DNA from: Clostridiaceae bacterium
Lineage (GTDB): Bacteria > Bacillota > Clostridia > Lachnospirales > Lachnospiraceae
Length of the DNA: 51,678 nt
Direction: 5' to 3'
NCBI GenBank assembly: GCA_910575585.1
Contig: CAJTGF010000039.1
Span: 1-51,678 of the forward strand
The position numbers and the translations under genes were made by a program. Positions 24,298 to 32,721 of the stretch are shown here, one piece after another (position 1 is the stretch's first letter; the number at the start of each line of letters is the position of its first letter). Under the pieces are notes generated by a model. It had not been told where the DNA came from, did not search any database, and saw only the letters and a program-made list of their open reading frames with translations.

Positions 24298-25983
24298 ATG
24301 GCAATTTACCATCTTTCCGTGAAAATCATAGGCAGGAACAGCGGACGCTCCGCCGTTGCCGCAGCCGCCTACCGGAGCGGCGACACCCTCACCAATGAAT
24401 GGGACGGGCTGACCCACGACTACAGCCGGAAAGGCTGGATAGAACACACGGAAATCCTTCTGCCGGAACACGCACCCAAAGAATTTAAAAACAGATCAGC
24501 CCTATGGAACGCAGTGGAGAAGGCGGAGAAATCCGGCTCCGCCCAGCTTGCCAGGGAAATAGAAACCGCCCTTCCCAAAGAACTGAACCAGGCTGAACGT
24601 CTCTCCCTCATAAGGGATTTCATAGAAAAGAACTTTGTTTCCGCTGGAATGTGCGCCGACTTTGCGGTCCATAACCCGCCCGTCACCGACAGCCGGAACC
24701 GCCCGGTAGACCAGGCCGGGAATCCTACACGGGACAAGGACAAAATGATTTTCAGAAACCCTCACGTCCACATCATGCTCACCATGCGCCCTCTTGATAG
24801 GCAGGGCCAGTGGCAGGCAAAATCCCAGACCGCCTACCTTTGCAGAAAAAATAATGAGGAACGCTCTGTTCTGGTATCAGAGATTAAGCAGGCAGAAACA
24901 GACGGATGGCAGAAGCAATACCAGTACAAAATAGGCAGGAAAAAGGTGTGGCTGACAAAAGAGGCGGCGGAAAAGAAAGGATTCACCCGTGTCTCCAAGC
25001 AGCCCAAAACCGAGAAGATCCAGAATCCAGTGACGGCACAGTGGAACAGCAAAGACGCTCTTTTCCAGTGGAGAAAATCGTGGGCGGAACTATGTAATGA
25101 ACAGTTAAAAAGGAATGGTATTGAGGAACAGATCAGCCACCTTTCCTATGAAGCCCAGGGAATCAACAAGGTAGCGTCCGTCCATATGGGCGTTGAGGCG
25201 GTTCACGCGGAGAAGCGAGGGATTCCCACAGAACTGGGAGAACTGAACCGCCAGATCCAGAGGGATAATGAATTTTTAGCAGTCATGGAGGGACGGATTC
25301 GGGAGTGGGAACGCAGGGAAACAGAATCCCTTAACCGCACCGCCGCCCGTCTGGAAGGCATAAGGAGCCGCCACATAGCCGCCGCTTACCAGCAGCTTTG
25401 TCTCTCAATCAGTCTGGCAAAAGAGCAGGACAGCCTGGCGGCCCAGATGCGTGCAGCCGCAGCCATGGCGGAAACAGCGGAACACCTCATAAGGGCAATC
25501 GGCGCATTAAAGGAATCCCTGGACGTTTACCGGAGACAGCGGGAGGAAACAAACCCTTTCCAGAAGCAGAAACGGAAGGAACTGGAGGAAAAGGTTATGG
25601 CTGCGGAACACCAGATCCAGAACTTAAAAACCCGGCTGAATGAGATTCAGTCAAGGCAGAGGGAAGTCAAAACCGCTCCGGTTTCCTCACCGGAAGCAGC
25701 CAGAAAAAAGAAGGAACAGATTCAGTATCTGAAGGAGATTCAGTCCCAGGCTTACCGGGAGTTTTATACCCTGGTGAAGGAGAACAAGGAGAATATGAAC
25801 CGTATCCGGGAGATCATTCAGGGCAGTCGGAATGAGCATGACAGCCAGCTAAAGCAGAGATTAAAGGAGCATTACACGGAGGATTTCCAGGAAAAGATAT
25901 TAGAGCAGGCCAGGGACAAGGCACCGGAGATTCCAGAAACGGAGGGAGCCAGCATCCAGAAGAATATTTCCCATAAGAGATAA
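24298..25983 (+). CDS. MobA/MobL family relaxase
   Basis: The 561-residue relaxase begins MAIYHLSVKIIGRNSGRSAV and has Tyr25 in AAAYRSGD at the position of the RSF1010 MobA catalytic tyrosine. The metal-binding histidine motif HVHIML lies near residue 156. The C-terminal 220 residues are a long charged coiled coil. It would nick oriT, pilot the strand to the recipient and re-ligate it. I start it at ATG 24298, after AAAGGAG, because the fold begins there. The frame is open 51 codons further upstream, but that part crosses oriT sequence and looks non-coding. Confidence 0.92.
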   Translation: MAIYHLSVKIIGRNSGRSAVAAAAYRSGDTLTNEWDGLTHDYSRKGWIEHTEILLPEHAPKEFKNRSALWNAVEKAEKSGSAQLAREIETALPKELNQAERLSLIRDFIEKNFVSAGMCADFAVHNPPVTDSRNRPVDQAGNPTRDKDKMIFRNPHVHIMLTMRPLDRQGQWQAKSQTAYLCRKNNEERSVLVSEIKQAETDGWQKQYQYKIGRKKVWLTKEAAEKKGFTRVSKQPKTEKIQNPVTAQWNSKDALFQWRKSWAELCNEQLKRNGIEEQISHLSYEAQGINKVASVHMGVEAVHAEKRGIPTELGELNRQIQRDNEFLAVMEGRIREWERRETESLNRTAARLEGIRSRHIAAAYQQLCLSISLAKEQDSLAAQMRAAAAMAETAEHLIRAIGALKESLDVYRRQREETNPFQKQKRKELEEKVMAAEHQIQNLKTRLNEIQSRQREVKTAPVSSPEAARKKKEQIQYLKEIQSQAYREFYTLVKENKENMNRIREIIQGSRNEHDSQLKQRLKEHYTEDFQEKILEQARDKAPEIPETEGASIQKNISHKR

Positions 25984-26003
25984 AAGCACATCCCATAAAG
26001 AAC

Positions 26004-26030
26004 AAAAGCACCTCCCAGCCAGGTGCTTTT
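26004..26030. terminator. Bidirectional terminator between relaxase and Nudix genes
   Basis: AAAAGCACCT and AGGTGCTTTT pair perfectly around a 7-base loop, with A and T runs on both sides. It serves two convergent genes. Confidence 0.8.
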
Positions 26031-26047
26031 ATCATAGGGATACCATA

Positions 26048-26551
26048 TTAAAAGGTTCTTTTTGTCTTTAGCTCAAAATCCGGCTTTGTAACGTATTCCA
26101 GATAGGCGGGCCTGGCGGAATATTCCAGGAAAGCCCGGAACCGTTCCTGATTGGAAGGAGCCTTTATCATGTCCAGAACCTTTTCTTTTGGAACCCATGC
26201 GGATTCCGGGTTTTCATCAGAGCCTCGCAGAGTGCCGGATTTTTCCGTACAGATAAAATCAAAAATAACCTTTGTCGGGACTTCCTTTACACCGCCATAT
26301 CCGGGATAAGTTCCGGTATTGGAGGAAACACAAAACAGTTCTCCCACTTCCACACAGATGCCGGATTCCTCAAAAATCTCCCGTTTTACCGCGTCAATCA
26401 GATTCTCTCCCGCCTCAACTTCACCACCCGGAAGGACCCAGGAATCCTGGTAAGTGTTGACAAGTAAAACCTCACCCTTTTGGTTTAATACGACACCAGC
26501 CGCAGCGACAATATGAGTTGGCAGGAACTTTTCAGGGATATTCTTTTCCAT
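26048..26551 (-). CDS. Nudix hydrolase
   Basis: The 167-residue protein has a complete Nudix box (GGEVEAGENL...REIFEESG, about residues 42-64: G-x5-E-x7-REUxEExGU). It would hydrolyse a nucleoside diphosphate linked to another group; the substrate cannot be told. ATG 26551 has GAAAGAGGG upstream and is preferred to an in-frame ATG 45 bases earlier. It is cargo of the element and not an obvious transfer gene. Confidence 0.85.
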   Translation of the reverse strand: MEKNIPEKFLPTHIVAAAGVVLNQKGEVLLVNTYQDSWVLPGGEVEAGENLIDAVKREIFEESGICVEVGELFCVSSNTGTYPGYGGVKEVPTKVIFDFICTEKSGTLRGSDENPESAWVPKEKVLDMIKAPSNQERFRAFLEYSARPAYLEYVTKPDFELKTKRTF

Positions 26552-27549
26552 GGCTGAACCCTCTTTCCTTATGGATTTTGTCTTATAATATAGCAAGACT
26601 GGATTAAAAAAGCAATAAAAATCATTTATGCTCTGTATTTGAGGGAACTATAACATCCCATGAAAAATAGATACTTCCAGAATCTATTTTGAGGGAGCAA
26701 AGAACTCGCTTCGCTCCAAGAAGGCACCTCCCTCTTGCTGTCCATGGAAACTGTGGATAACTAAAGACCAAGTTACCCACAGTTCCCACAGACATCAATT
26801 CACCCTCCGCCTTCTTAAAACTGACCTCTTTCTTTATGGATAAAAACAAAAATCTTTTTAATTTCTAAGAACAAAAACCTTCTTATCAAAAATCCCATAC
26901 ATCCAAAACGAAAACCCAAAATCCAAAACAGATTTCACAGACTTTGGCTGGAAATTTTATAAAAACACTTGATTTCCCTAAAAAATTACCATGCCGGCGC
27001 CTCAAATAATTATCTGATAATATATAAACTGTATATAAATTATCAGATAATATACAAAACATATAATTTGTCTATAATTGTGTAAAATACATAAAATATT
27101 TTTCAAACATAGAGCATTAAGGAAAAATATATGGTCAATATAACTAAAAATGCAAACAAATATGTTGAAATATTTTCTACATATTACTATTAAGCTGAAA
27201 TGCCAATTAGCAAAAACAGAGAAAATAAAAATTATATTTTAAAAATAAAGTCAGATAATTTATGATAAATACAGAATTGTCAATCTTTTCTTTAGCCTGC
27301 CCGGTAGCGTTTCCTCATGATTTACAAGAATTATAGCATAAAATCCAGGAAAAATTAAGACTTTTTCACGGACTTTGCAAGGGAAATCCTTAAAACCAAA
27401 CAGATTTCACAGACCTTCAAAAATATGCACAGACCCTGGCTGAAAATTTTATGAAAACTCCCGGCTTCACGACCCTGGAAGAACCGGCTATAATCAGGGA
27501 AGGAATCAGCCATGGTGAAACCGACAACAACAGAAAAGGAGAATTGCCT
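26552..27549. other. AT-rich intergenic kilobase with DnaA-box-like and palindromic sites
   Basis: No gene is evident. A perfect DnaA box on the minus strand (TGTGGATAA, 26752-26760) and a one-mismatch box on the plus strand (TTACCCACA, 26773-26781) face each other beside a long AT-rich tract (about 26850-27290). Two palindromes follow at 27009-27021 and 27039-27051. Direct-repeat remnants (CAGATTTCACAGAC... with ...GGCTG.AAATTTTAT) occur near 26929 and 27405. The combination could be a replication origin used by the excised element. Confidence 0.4.
27009..27051. promoter_or_regulatory. Pair of ATTATCwGATAAT palindromes
   Basis: ATTATCTGATAAT (27009-27021) and ATTATCAGATAAT (27039-27051) are 13-bp palindromes 30 bases apart, close to three helical turns. 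The same core, TTATCTGATAA, recurs at 28408-28418 beside an XRE-type regulator gene, suggesting a common binding protein. Confidence 0.5.
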
Positions 27550-28047
27550 ATGAAGGAAAAGGAGCCAATAGACATTCATTCCAAACGGGAAAAACTGGAA
27601 TCCCTGCCCTTGAAAGAGGAACCGCCGGACAAACCCTGGCCGCGCTCCCGGATTTATGACTTTTCATCAGATAGGGATATGCTGGAAGAAATTTCCGTTA
27701 AAATGGAGTCCATGGGAAAGAAGCAGCTTGACCAGCTACAGACAGAGGCGGCGCGAATCCTGACAGAATCCAGGCGGGATCAGATAGAAGAATCCCAAAC
27801 CTGGTTTGAAACAGCCGCCCTCCCAGTGCTGAAAAACTTTGCCGAAACGTTCAGCGCCTCCCTGGAAATATCCCACGAGGACGAGACTATGATTTTAGTC
27901 ACATTTCAAAACAAGTGTGGGTATGACCTGGCAGAAGATGACCGGCATATGCGGATGCTTTTTGGCCTTTCTAATCATGTTTCGATTGAAAAGAATGGAG
28001 ATAACATCACGCTGGTTTTAGCGTTTGACTGTCTGGATATGAAGTAG
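27550..28047 (+). CDS. Hypothetical protein of the IME
   Basis: The 165-residue soluble protein begins MKEKEPIDIHSKREKLES at ATG 27550, seven bases after AAAAGGAG. It has a Pro-rich start, a helix-rich middle (KQLDQLQTEAARILTESRRD) and a beta-rich C-terminus (ASLEISHEDETMILVTFQNK). No family is recognised. The frame remains open upstream, but that part has no ribosome site and repeats intergenic sequence. A terminator follows the stop. Confidence 0.6.
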   Translation: MKEKEPIDIHSKREKLESLPLKEEPPDKPWPRSRIYDFSSDRDMLEEISVKMESMGKKQLDQLQTEAARILTESRRDQIEESQTWFETAALPVLKNFAETFSASLEISHEDETMILVTFQNKCGYDLAEDDRHMRMLFGLSNHVSIEKNGDNITLVLAFDCLDMK

Positions 28048-28061
28048 CCGGAACCCAAACA

Positions 28062-28089
28062 AATAAGAGGGCGAAAGCCCTCTTTATTC
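28062..28089. terminator. Bidirectional terminator
   Basis: AGAGGGC-GAAA-GCCCTCT with flanking AATA and TTATT lies between convergent genes. It is a compact GAAA-loop hairpin. Confidence 0.75.
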
Positions 28090-28281
28090 CTCAATATATT
28101 CCATGATGTCCGAAACATTGCATTTTAACAGTTTGCATAACTGATTGACGGTGTTGGTGGATATGCTGTTGCCTTGTTTAATGCTGTAATAGGTAGCCCG
28201 GGAAAAGCCTTCCTTCTGTAGCTTATAGGAAGTGATTTTTTTCTTTTTCATTGTCTGAAACAACGGCTCATAGCTTATCAT
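28084..28281 (-). CDS. XRE-family (Cro/C1-type) HTH regulator
   Basis: The 65-residue protein is a single helix-turn-helix domain: KKKITSYKLQKEGFSRATYY, then STNTVNQLCKLLKCNVSDIMEYIEE, the Cro/C1 pattern that includes the 'L.K.L.....D' helix. It is divergent from the secreted transglutaminase-like gene, and a TTATCTGATAA palindrome lies between the two, so it may control that gene and itself. The start at 28281 is chosen because the fold begins there. Confidence 0.75.
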   Translation of the reverse strand: MISYEPLFQTMKKKKITSYKLQKEGFSRATYYSIKQGNSISTNTVNQLCKLLKCNVSDIMEYIEE

Positions 28282-28368
28282 ACAGCGGCACCTCACATAA
28301 GAATCTATGTCCAGTATAATTTGAAGAAAAAGCCTTGAATATGTATGAATATCCGAGTATAATAAGAA

Positions 28369-28397
28369 TTGACATTTCGGTGTATCAAGAGTAAAAT
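28369..28397 (+). promoter_or_regulatory. Sigma-A type promoter for the secreted protein gene
   Basis: TTGACA (28369-28374), a 17-base spacer and TAAAAT (28392-28397) form a near-consensus vegetative promoter. The palindrome TTATCTGATAA at 28408-28418 overlaps the expected transcription start, where a repressor would block initiation. Confidence 0.7.
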
Positions 28398-28453
28398 AAG
28401 ATCATTGTTATCTGATAATGGATAATGTATCAACAGAAAGAAGGAGAAGAAGT

Positions 28454-29380
28454 ATGAGGAAACAAGTATTAACAGTCTTTATGGCAGGGATTCTAACAGC
28501 ATCCATGAGCATGACAGCCCTGGCCGGGTGGGAGCAGGAAGGAAATAACTGGAAGTACAATGACAATGGAACCTATGCCGCTAATGGCTGGTATTGGATA
28601 GACGGGAACAATGACGGGATAGCAGAAAGCTACTATTTTGATAATACTGGAATCCTGGCAAGGGATACAACGGTGGAAGGCTATACAGTAAATGCAGACG
28701 GAGCCTGGACTGTAAGTGGCGAGATTCAAACGCAGAATGTTGCTGTTAATACTGGCAGTGCTGCTACTGGTGGTGTGAACCACAGCGCAGGTTATGACCC
28801 AGCGCATCCGTTGGCAGGAAAGATTGATGCTTGGAACTTGAGACTTACAAATACTGGCTGGATTGGTGCAAATATGTATATTTGCAATGAAAATGTACAG
28901 GCATTGCTGACTGGGCAGATGGATAAGTATTACATTCCGCCTGTTGGAAATTCTGTTAATCCTACTACAGGAACTCAGATGTATGTTTCTCAGGAAGATT
29001 ATGATAAGAATGTTCACAATACACAGGCTCTCTATCAGTGGTTTTGCAATTGGCTGAATGGTATGGATTTCGAGAATATGTCTGAAATGGATAAGGCAAA
29101 AGAAATCCAGAAAGTACTTGGGCAGGGTGTATATGAAGGAATGGGTTCTCTTGAACGAAATGGTTATTATTCTGTATTGATTGACAAGAAAGGATTGTGT
29201 ACAGAATATGCTCTGACGGCCTGTTCACTTGCAAAGGCTCTGGGCTTAAAGTCGGCTATTTCGGGAACAGGAGACCATACAGTTTATTACATCAGAGTGA
29301 ATGGCATTGCTTATATGGGATCTAATCAGGTATTAAACCTTGATTTCCCAACACCCGATTATGTACCTTTCAGTAATTAA
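28454..29380 (+). CDS. Secreted protein with wall-binding-like repeat and transglutaminase-like domain
   Basis: The 308-residue protein has a signal peptide (residues 1-24, ending TALA). An aromatic repeat section follows, like choline/cell-wall-binding repeats (NNWKYNDNGTYAANGWYWID, ESYYFDNTGILA). The C-terminal region has a transglutaminase-like core: GLCTEYALTAC with Cys near residue 249, GDHTVYYI with His near 275, and a later Asp in NLDFPTPDY. It could act on or bind the cell wall or surface proteins after export. AAGGAG lies 7-8 bases before ATG 28454. It is cargo of the element, probably under the adjacent XRE regulator. Confidence 0.7.
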   Translation: MRKQVLTVFMAGILTASMSMTALAGWEQEGNNWKYNDNGTYAANGWYWIDGNNDGIAESYYFDNTGILARDTTVEGYTVNADGAWTVSGEIQTQNVAVNTGSAATGGVNHSAGYDPAHPLAGKIDAWNLRLTNTGWIGANMYICNENVQALLTGQMDKYYIPPVGNSVNPTTGTQMYVSQEDYDKNVHNTQALYQWFCNWLNGMDFENMSEMDKAKEIQKVLGQGVYEGMGSLERNGYYSVLIDKKGLCTEYALTACSLAKALGLKSAISGTGDHTVYYIRVNGIAYMGSNQVLNLDFPTPDYVPFSN

Positions 29381-29387
29381 CTTTAAA

Positions 29388-29463
29388 CTCATCGGAAGCA
29401 GACTCGATTTTATCGAGGTTTGAACCTTGGCATAGCCGAGGTTGAAGTTTCCGGTGGGTTTTT
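29388..29463 (+). terminator. Long branched terminator
   Basis: CTCATCGGAA pairs with TTCCGGTGGG (G-T allowed), enclosing two small hairpins (CTCGATTTTATCGAG and CCTTGGCATAGCCGAGG), followed by TTTTT. Its branched form is unusual. Confidence 0.65.
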
Positions 29464-29567
29464 ATTTTCGACAAATTTCATTCTTTTAGGTATTCCATTC
29501 TTTTCGTAAATCCCTTATAATATCCTTACATCAGAGAAAAGCGGGCAGCACTCCCTATTTGGAGAAT

Positions 29568-29619
29568 GCGCACCTTCGGGACGGACTTAAAGCAGTTTAG
29601 GTCCGTGCCGCAGGTGTGC
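29568..29619 (+). promoter_or_regulatory. Structured leader of the small membrane peptide gene
   Basis: GCGCACCT/AGGTGTGC and inner ACGGAC/GTCCGT form a two-part stem that ends 12 bases before the ribosome site. GGAGAATGCGCACCT here matches GGAGAACGCACACCT beside oriT at 13 of 15 positions. It may hide the ribosome site or reflect shared ancestry with the oriT flank. Confidence 0.5.
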
Positions 29620-29647
29620 AAACACCAGAGAAAGGAGGATGTGGTCT

Positions 29648-29842
29648 ATGTTCTTCTTAGAAGTCCTGAGCCGTGTTGTGAGTATCTTTGCGGGCATTGT
29701 GGGCGGCCTTAACGGGCTGGTTACATTAGTCCAGAAGTGTAAACCTTACATAAAGCGGGATAAGGCAGAGACAGAAAAAGACCCATCAGCTTGCTTGCCG
29801 GCGTCTGATGGGTCGAGTGGCGATTGCGTAAGCAATCGTTAA
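29648..29842 (+). CDS. Small membrane peptide, type I toxin-like
   Basis: The 64-residue peptide starts at ATG 29648, nine bases after AAAGGAGG. One hydrophobic helix (MFFLEVLSRVVSIFAGIVGG onward, about residues 1-29) is followed by a basic segment KCKPYIKRDK and a polar tail. The shape resembles Hol-Tox/TxpA-type toxins of Firmicutes type I systems. Within its 3' coding part lies a perfect 9-bp hairpin (ACCCATCAG/CTGATGGGT, 29781-29813), and a terminator follows at once, as in loci where an antisense RNA overlaps the toxin 3' end. The toxin role is inference. Confidence 0.5.
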   Translation: MFFLEVLSRVVSIFAGIVGGLNGLVTLVQKCKPYIKRDKAETEKDPSACLPASDGSSGDCVSNR

Positions 29843-29848
29843 TCTCGT

Positions 29849-29876
29849 GGGCGGCAGCTACATCGCCGCCCTTTTT
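29849..29876 (+). terminator. Rho-independent terminator
   Basis: GGGCGG and CCGCCC form a stem followed by TTTTT, directly after the small membrane peptide gene. A GATTGCGTAAGCAATC hairpin stands just before it. Confidence 0.75.
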
Positions 29877-29985
29877 ATTACAATTCCATAGTAGCATTTT
29901 GTCAGGGTGAAGTCAATAGGGAAATTCATTTCCCGATAAGCGAAGCCAGGAGCAATTTTGCGATAGGGCGAGCCAATAAAAATTT

Positions 29986-30291
29986 CTACCCTTCCTCTGG
30001 TTCACCAAATATCTTACAGTATTCCTCCGCAGACAGCTTTTTCTCTGCCCATTCCTTTGCCTCTCTGTCTGACAGAACCTGGAAACCGGCGCCGCCAGTA
30101 GCCGAACCACCAATATATCTTGCATAGCAGCTCAAGGCTCCACCCTCTCCATAGATAAAATAGGTTCCCTTCCTTGTACGGTACAGTTCTTCCCTGCAAT
30201 AATGATAATCACCTTTCCAAAGGTTCTGCCAGTCTCCCAGGAGCAAGGCTGTTTCCGTGTTATAAGTTTTTCCTTCAATAATCTTTTTCAT
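29986..30291 (-). CDS. Hypothetical protein, mobile-element type
   Basis: The 101-residue protein begins MKKIIEGKTYNTETALLLGD and continues with YHYCREELYRTRKGTYFIYG and an Ala/Gly-rich middle. Similar small beta-rich proteins are common next to anti-restriction genes in Firmicutes conjugative elements, but their function is unknown. The start at 30291 is chosen by the compact fold and by AAAGGA upstream; a longer frame upstream reads through the end of the next gene. It is co-oriented with three further minus-strand genes. Confidence 0.55.
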   Translation of the reverse strand: MKKIIEGKTYNTETALLLGDWQNLWKGDYHYCREELYRTRKGTYFIYGEGGALSCYARYIGGSATGGAGFQVLSDREAKEWAEKKLSAEEYCKIFGEPEEG

Positions 30292-30307
30292 AATCGTATG
30301 GTCCTTT

Positions 30308-30697
30308 CTATTTATCAATCTGGCTGACCTTCTCAAGCAGCCGGTCCACATCTATGTAGGTTTCGTCCAAAAATTCCGTGACGTCAATCATAGCGTCAGG
30401 AACGGGATCAAAGCATTCTTCTTTCTCCCTTCCCGTCAGTCTGTGCCCTGCCATGACAAGTATATCATCAATAGGGAAGAAACATTTCACCAGGAAATCC
30501 TCAATCCGGTAGCAGTTATATTCACCGTCAAAGATTTCCATTCCACTCTCTGTCCTCCGGCTGACTTCTTTTGCGGGAGTCCGGTCATACTCCGGGATTC
30601 CCTGGTATTCCTCATAGGCATTGATAATCCGGTCAAGAAGAGATTCCATCCCGGCATACTCAAGGCTTGTCAATGGTTTCCTTTTATTTATATTCAT
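30308..30697 (-). CDS. Hypothetical acidic protein of the IME
   Basis: The 129-residue acidic protein begins MNINKRKPLTSLEYAGMES and ends LLEKVSQIDK. It has a helical N-terminus (LLDRIINAYEEYQGIPEYD) and a C-terminal VTEFLDETYIDVDRLLEKV. No family is recognised. It lies 16 bases upstream of the preceding small gene in the same operon and downstream of the methyltransferase pair. Confidence 0.5.
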   Translation of the reverse strand: MNINKRKPLTSLEYAGMESLLDRIINAYEEYQGIPEYDRTPAKEVSRRTESGMEIFDGEYNCYRIEDFLVKCFFPIDDILVMAGHRLTGREKEECFDPVPDAMIDVTEFLDETYIDVDRLLEKVSQIDK

Positions 30698-30813
30698 TTC
30701 CTTTTTGTGTCCTTTCCTTGTTTGTTCTGTATCTGATTCTTTCAGACACCTTTAATATGCTGAGATTCAGGGAAAATGGACACGTTGGAAACGATAAAAT
30801 ATTGCACAAAGTT

Positions 30814-31551
30814 TCACTCTGGATTTTGTGTATTTTTAATCATTCTTTCCGCTGCCCTGGTATCCAGAATCCTTTTTTCAGCAGTCCCAAAATACTCCGG
30901 GTTTATCTCATATCCCAGGTAGTTCCGCCCAAGCTCCAGGCAGGCCGCCGCCGTGGTGCCGGAGCCTAAAAATGGATCAAGAACCAGGTCGCCGGGCCGG
31001 GAACTGTTTTCAATCAGATTCTTTATGATATTCAAAGGTTTTATGGTAGGGTGCGGATAATCCTTTTTATCATAGATATTGATAGGCTGGAAGTATACGG
31101 TTTTTGCCTTCTCATAGGAATCCGGCTGACAGTAGCCGCCCTTGCGGAAGTACAGACAGTATTCCTTGTCAGAAAGGTATTTGTTGTGGAAGGTCGGCGG
31201 CGGATTCGTTTTCCACCAGACAATCATATCGAAGGAGCAGCCTAATCCGTCTACAAAGAAATCCAGATAACCGGGAATCTGGGCCTTGTTGCACCATATG
31301 TAACAGTTGATCCGTTTCATAACCCGGACCAGTTCCGGGAGAACGAGAGGGTTCATGCCGGAAACAAGGTCATTTTCTTTTAAACGGTCATTGATTGGCT
31401 GAATACTCCTGGCGAGCCGTGAGCGGCCTCCGGCATGAGTATCCTTAATCAGATAAGGCGGGTCGGTCATAATCAGGTCAACGCAGGAATCCGGCAGTCG
31501 TTTTAAGCCCTCCAGACAGTCCATGCGGTAAATCTTATTGGTTTCTGTCAT
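30814..31551 (-). CDS. DNA N6-adenine/N4-cytosine methyltransferase
   Basis: The 245-residue enzyme has the catalytic motif DPPY at residues 30-33 and the AdoMet-binding motif LDPFLGSGTTAAACLELGR near residue 195, the order of the beta class. The small target-recognition region lies between. It methylates an amino group of A or C in a specific site that cannot be predicted here. No restriction endonuclease is adjacent, so it is an orphan enzyme, possibly protecting the element on entry to new hosts. Its ATG overlaps the stop of the C5 methyltransferase. Confidence 0.9.
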   Translation of the reverse strand: MTETNKIYRMDCLEGLKRLPDSCVDLIMTDPPYLIKDTHAGGRSRLARSIQPINDRLKENDLVSGMNPLVLPELVRVMKRINCYIWCNKAQIPGYLDFFVDGLGCSFDMIVWWKTNPPPTFHNKYLSDKEYCLYFRKGGYCQPDSYEKAKTVYFQPINIYDKKDYPHPTIKPLNIIKNLIENSSRPGDLVLDPFLGSGTTAAACLELGRNYLGYEINPEYFGTAEKRILDTRAAERMIKNTQNPE

Positions 31552-32567
31552 GAGGCCGCCTCCTGCCTGTCCTGGAGGCTGACAGAGCGGCTCTGCCCAT
31601 TGGTAAAATCCTCCTGGTCCTCAAATATCCCGGTTGCTGAAATCTGTTCCGCAATTAATTTCAAAACCGGAACCGCCACACTGTTTCCCAGCAGCTCCAG
31701 GGCTTTGCTGTCTGTCACGGGAAAAAGGAACTCCTCTGGAAATCCCATAATCCGTTTTGCTTCCGCAGGTGTCGGCCTTCTCACCCTGCCGTTTACAAGA
31801 TACGCTTCCGTGCCACCGCAGGGACCTCTGGCGGATACCACAAAAGTTGCGGAAACGCCCTTGGCACTGTAAACCCTCCTGCCCTGTCCCGGTGTGCCGA
31901 CATAGCCTAAACGGTAAGTGTCCAGGGTCCTTGTCTCAATATCCGGTTTGTAAAATGTAACGAGATCAGGATCAAGAAAATAGCTTTCGTCAACAATGGA
32001 TTCCAGGAAATCCTCAACAGCCACATCCTCAAAAGTGGGTTCAGGGAAGGAAAACTCCGCTTGTAAATCCTTGCGGAAACAGACAAGGTAGACCCTTTTC
32101 CGGATCTGTGCCACTCCATAGTCGGAAGCCGTCAGGACTTTATAGTGGACATCATAGCCTAAGCCGTCCAGGGTTTCTGTAATCACCCGGAAGGTTCTTT
32201 CGCCGTCATGGCGGATTAAGTGGGCCACGTTTTCCAGAAACAGCGCTTTCGGTTTGTGGTGCTTTACAATCCGGGCTATTTCAAAAAACATCTGCCCTCT
32301 CTTATCCTCAAACCCTCTCTTTTTCCCGGCCATGGAGAACGGCTGGCAGGGAAAGCCGCCGCAGAGGACATCAAAGGAAGGAATATCTTCAGCCTCTATT
32401 TTTGTAATGTTCCCGGCTGGGATCTCGTGGAAGTTAGAAAAGTAAGTTTCCCTTGCCTTCCTGCTTTTATCGGAAGAAAAGACGCATATTCCACCGATGC
32501 TCTCCATAGCCAGGCGGAACCCGCCGATTCCACAGAATAAATCTATAAAGGTAAATGTACTGCTCAT
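31548..32567 (-). CDS. DNA C5-cytosine methyltransferase (Dcm-like)
   Basis: The 339-residue protein has the ordered motifs of C5-cytosine methyltransferases: FIDLFCGIGGFRLA (motif I), GGFPCQPFS with catalytic Cys74 (motif IV), LFLENVAHL (motif VI) and, near the end, GNSVAVPV (motif X). It is full length. It is translated first in a two-gene methyltransferase operon (ATGA overlap with the adenine/cytosine-N4 enzyme). No nuclease partner is seen. Confidence 0.95.
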   Translation of the reverse strand: MSSTFTFIDLFCGIGGFRLAMESIGGICVFSSDKSRKARETYFSNFHEIPAGNITKIEAEDIPSFDVLCGGFPCQPFSMAGKKRGFEDKRGQMFFEIARIVKHHKPKALFLENVAHLIRHDGERTFRVITETLDGLGYDVHYKVLTASDYGVAQIRKRVYLVCFRKDLQAEFSFPEPTFEDVAVEDFLESIVDESYFLDPDLVTFYKPDIETRTLDTYRLGYVGTPGQGRRVYSAKGVSATFVVSARGPCGGTEAYLVNGRVRRPTPAEAKRIMGFPEEFLFPVTDSKALELLGNSVAVPVLKLIAEQISATGIFEDQEDFTNGQSRSVSLQDRQEAAS

Positions 32568-32721
32568 AAAAATCTTACTCCTATGTATTAGTCAGAAAAG
32601 CTCTGCTGAAAATAGGATGTAAGACCAGGTGGTAAAAAAAGGTAAAAATGGCAAGTTATGGTTGTACTATGGCGGAAATTGATGTAGGATAGTATTAAAA
32701 TCACTTATGGAGGTTGAATTT

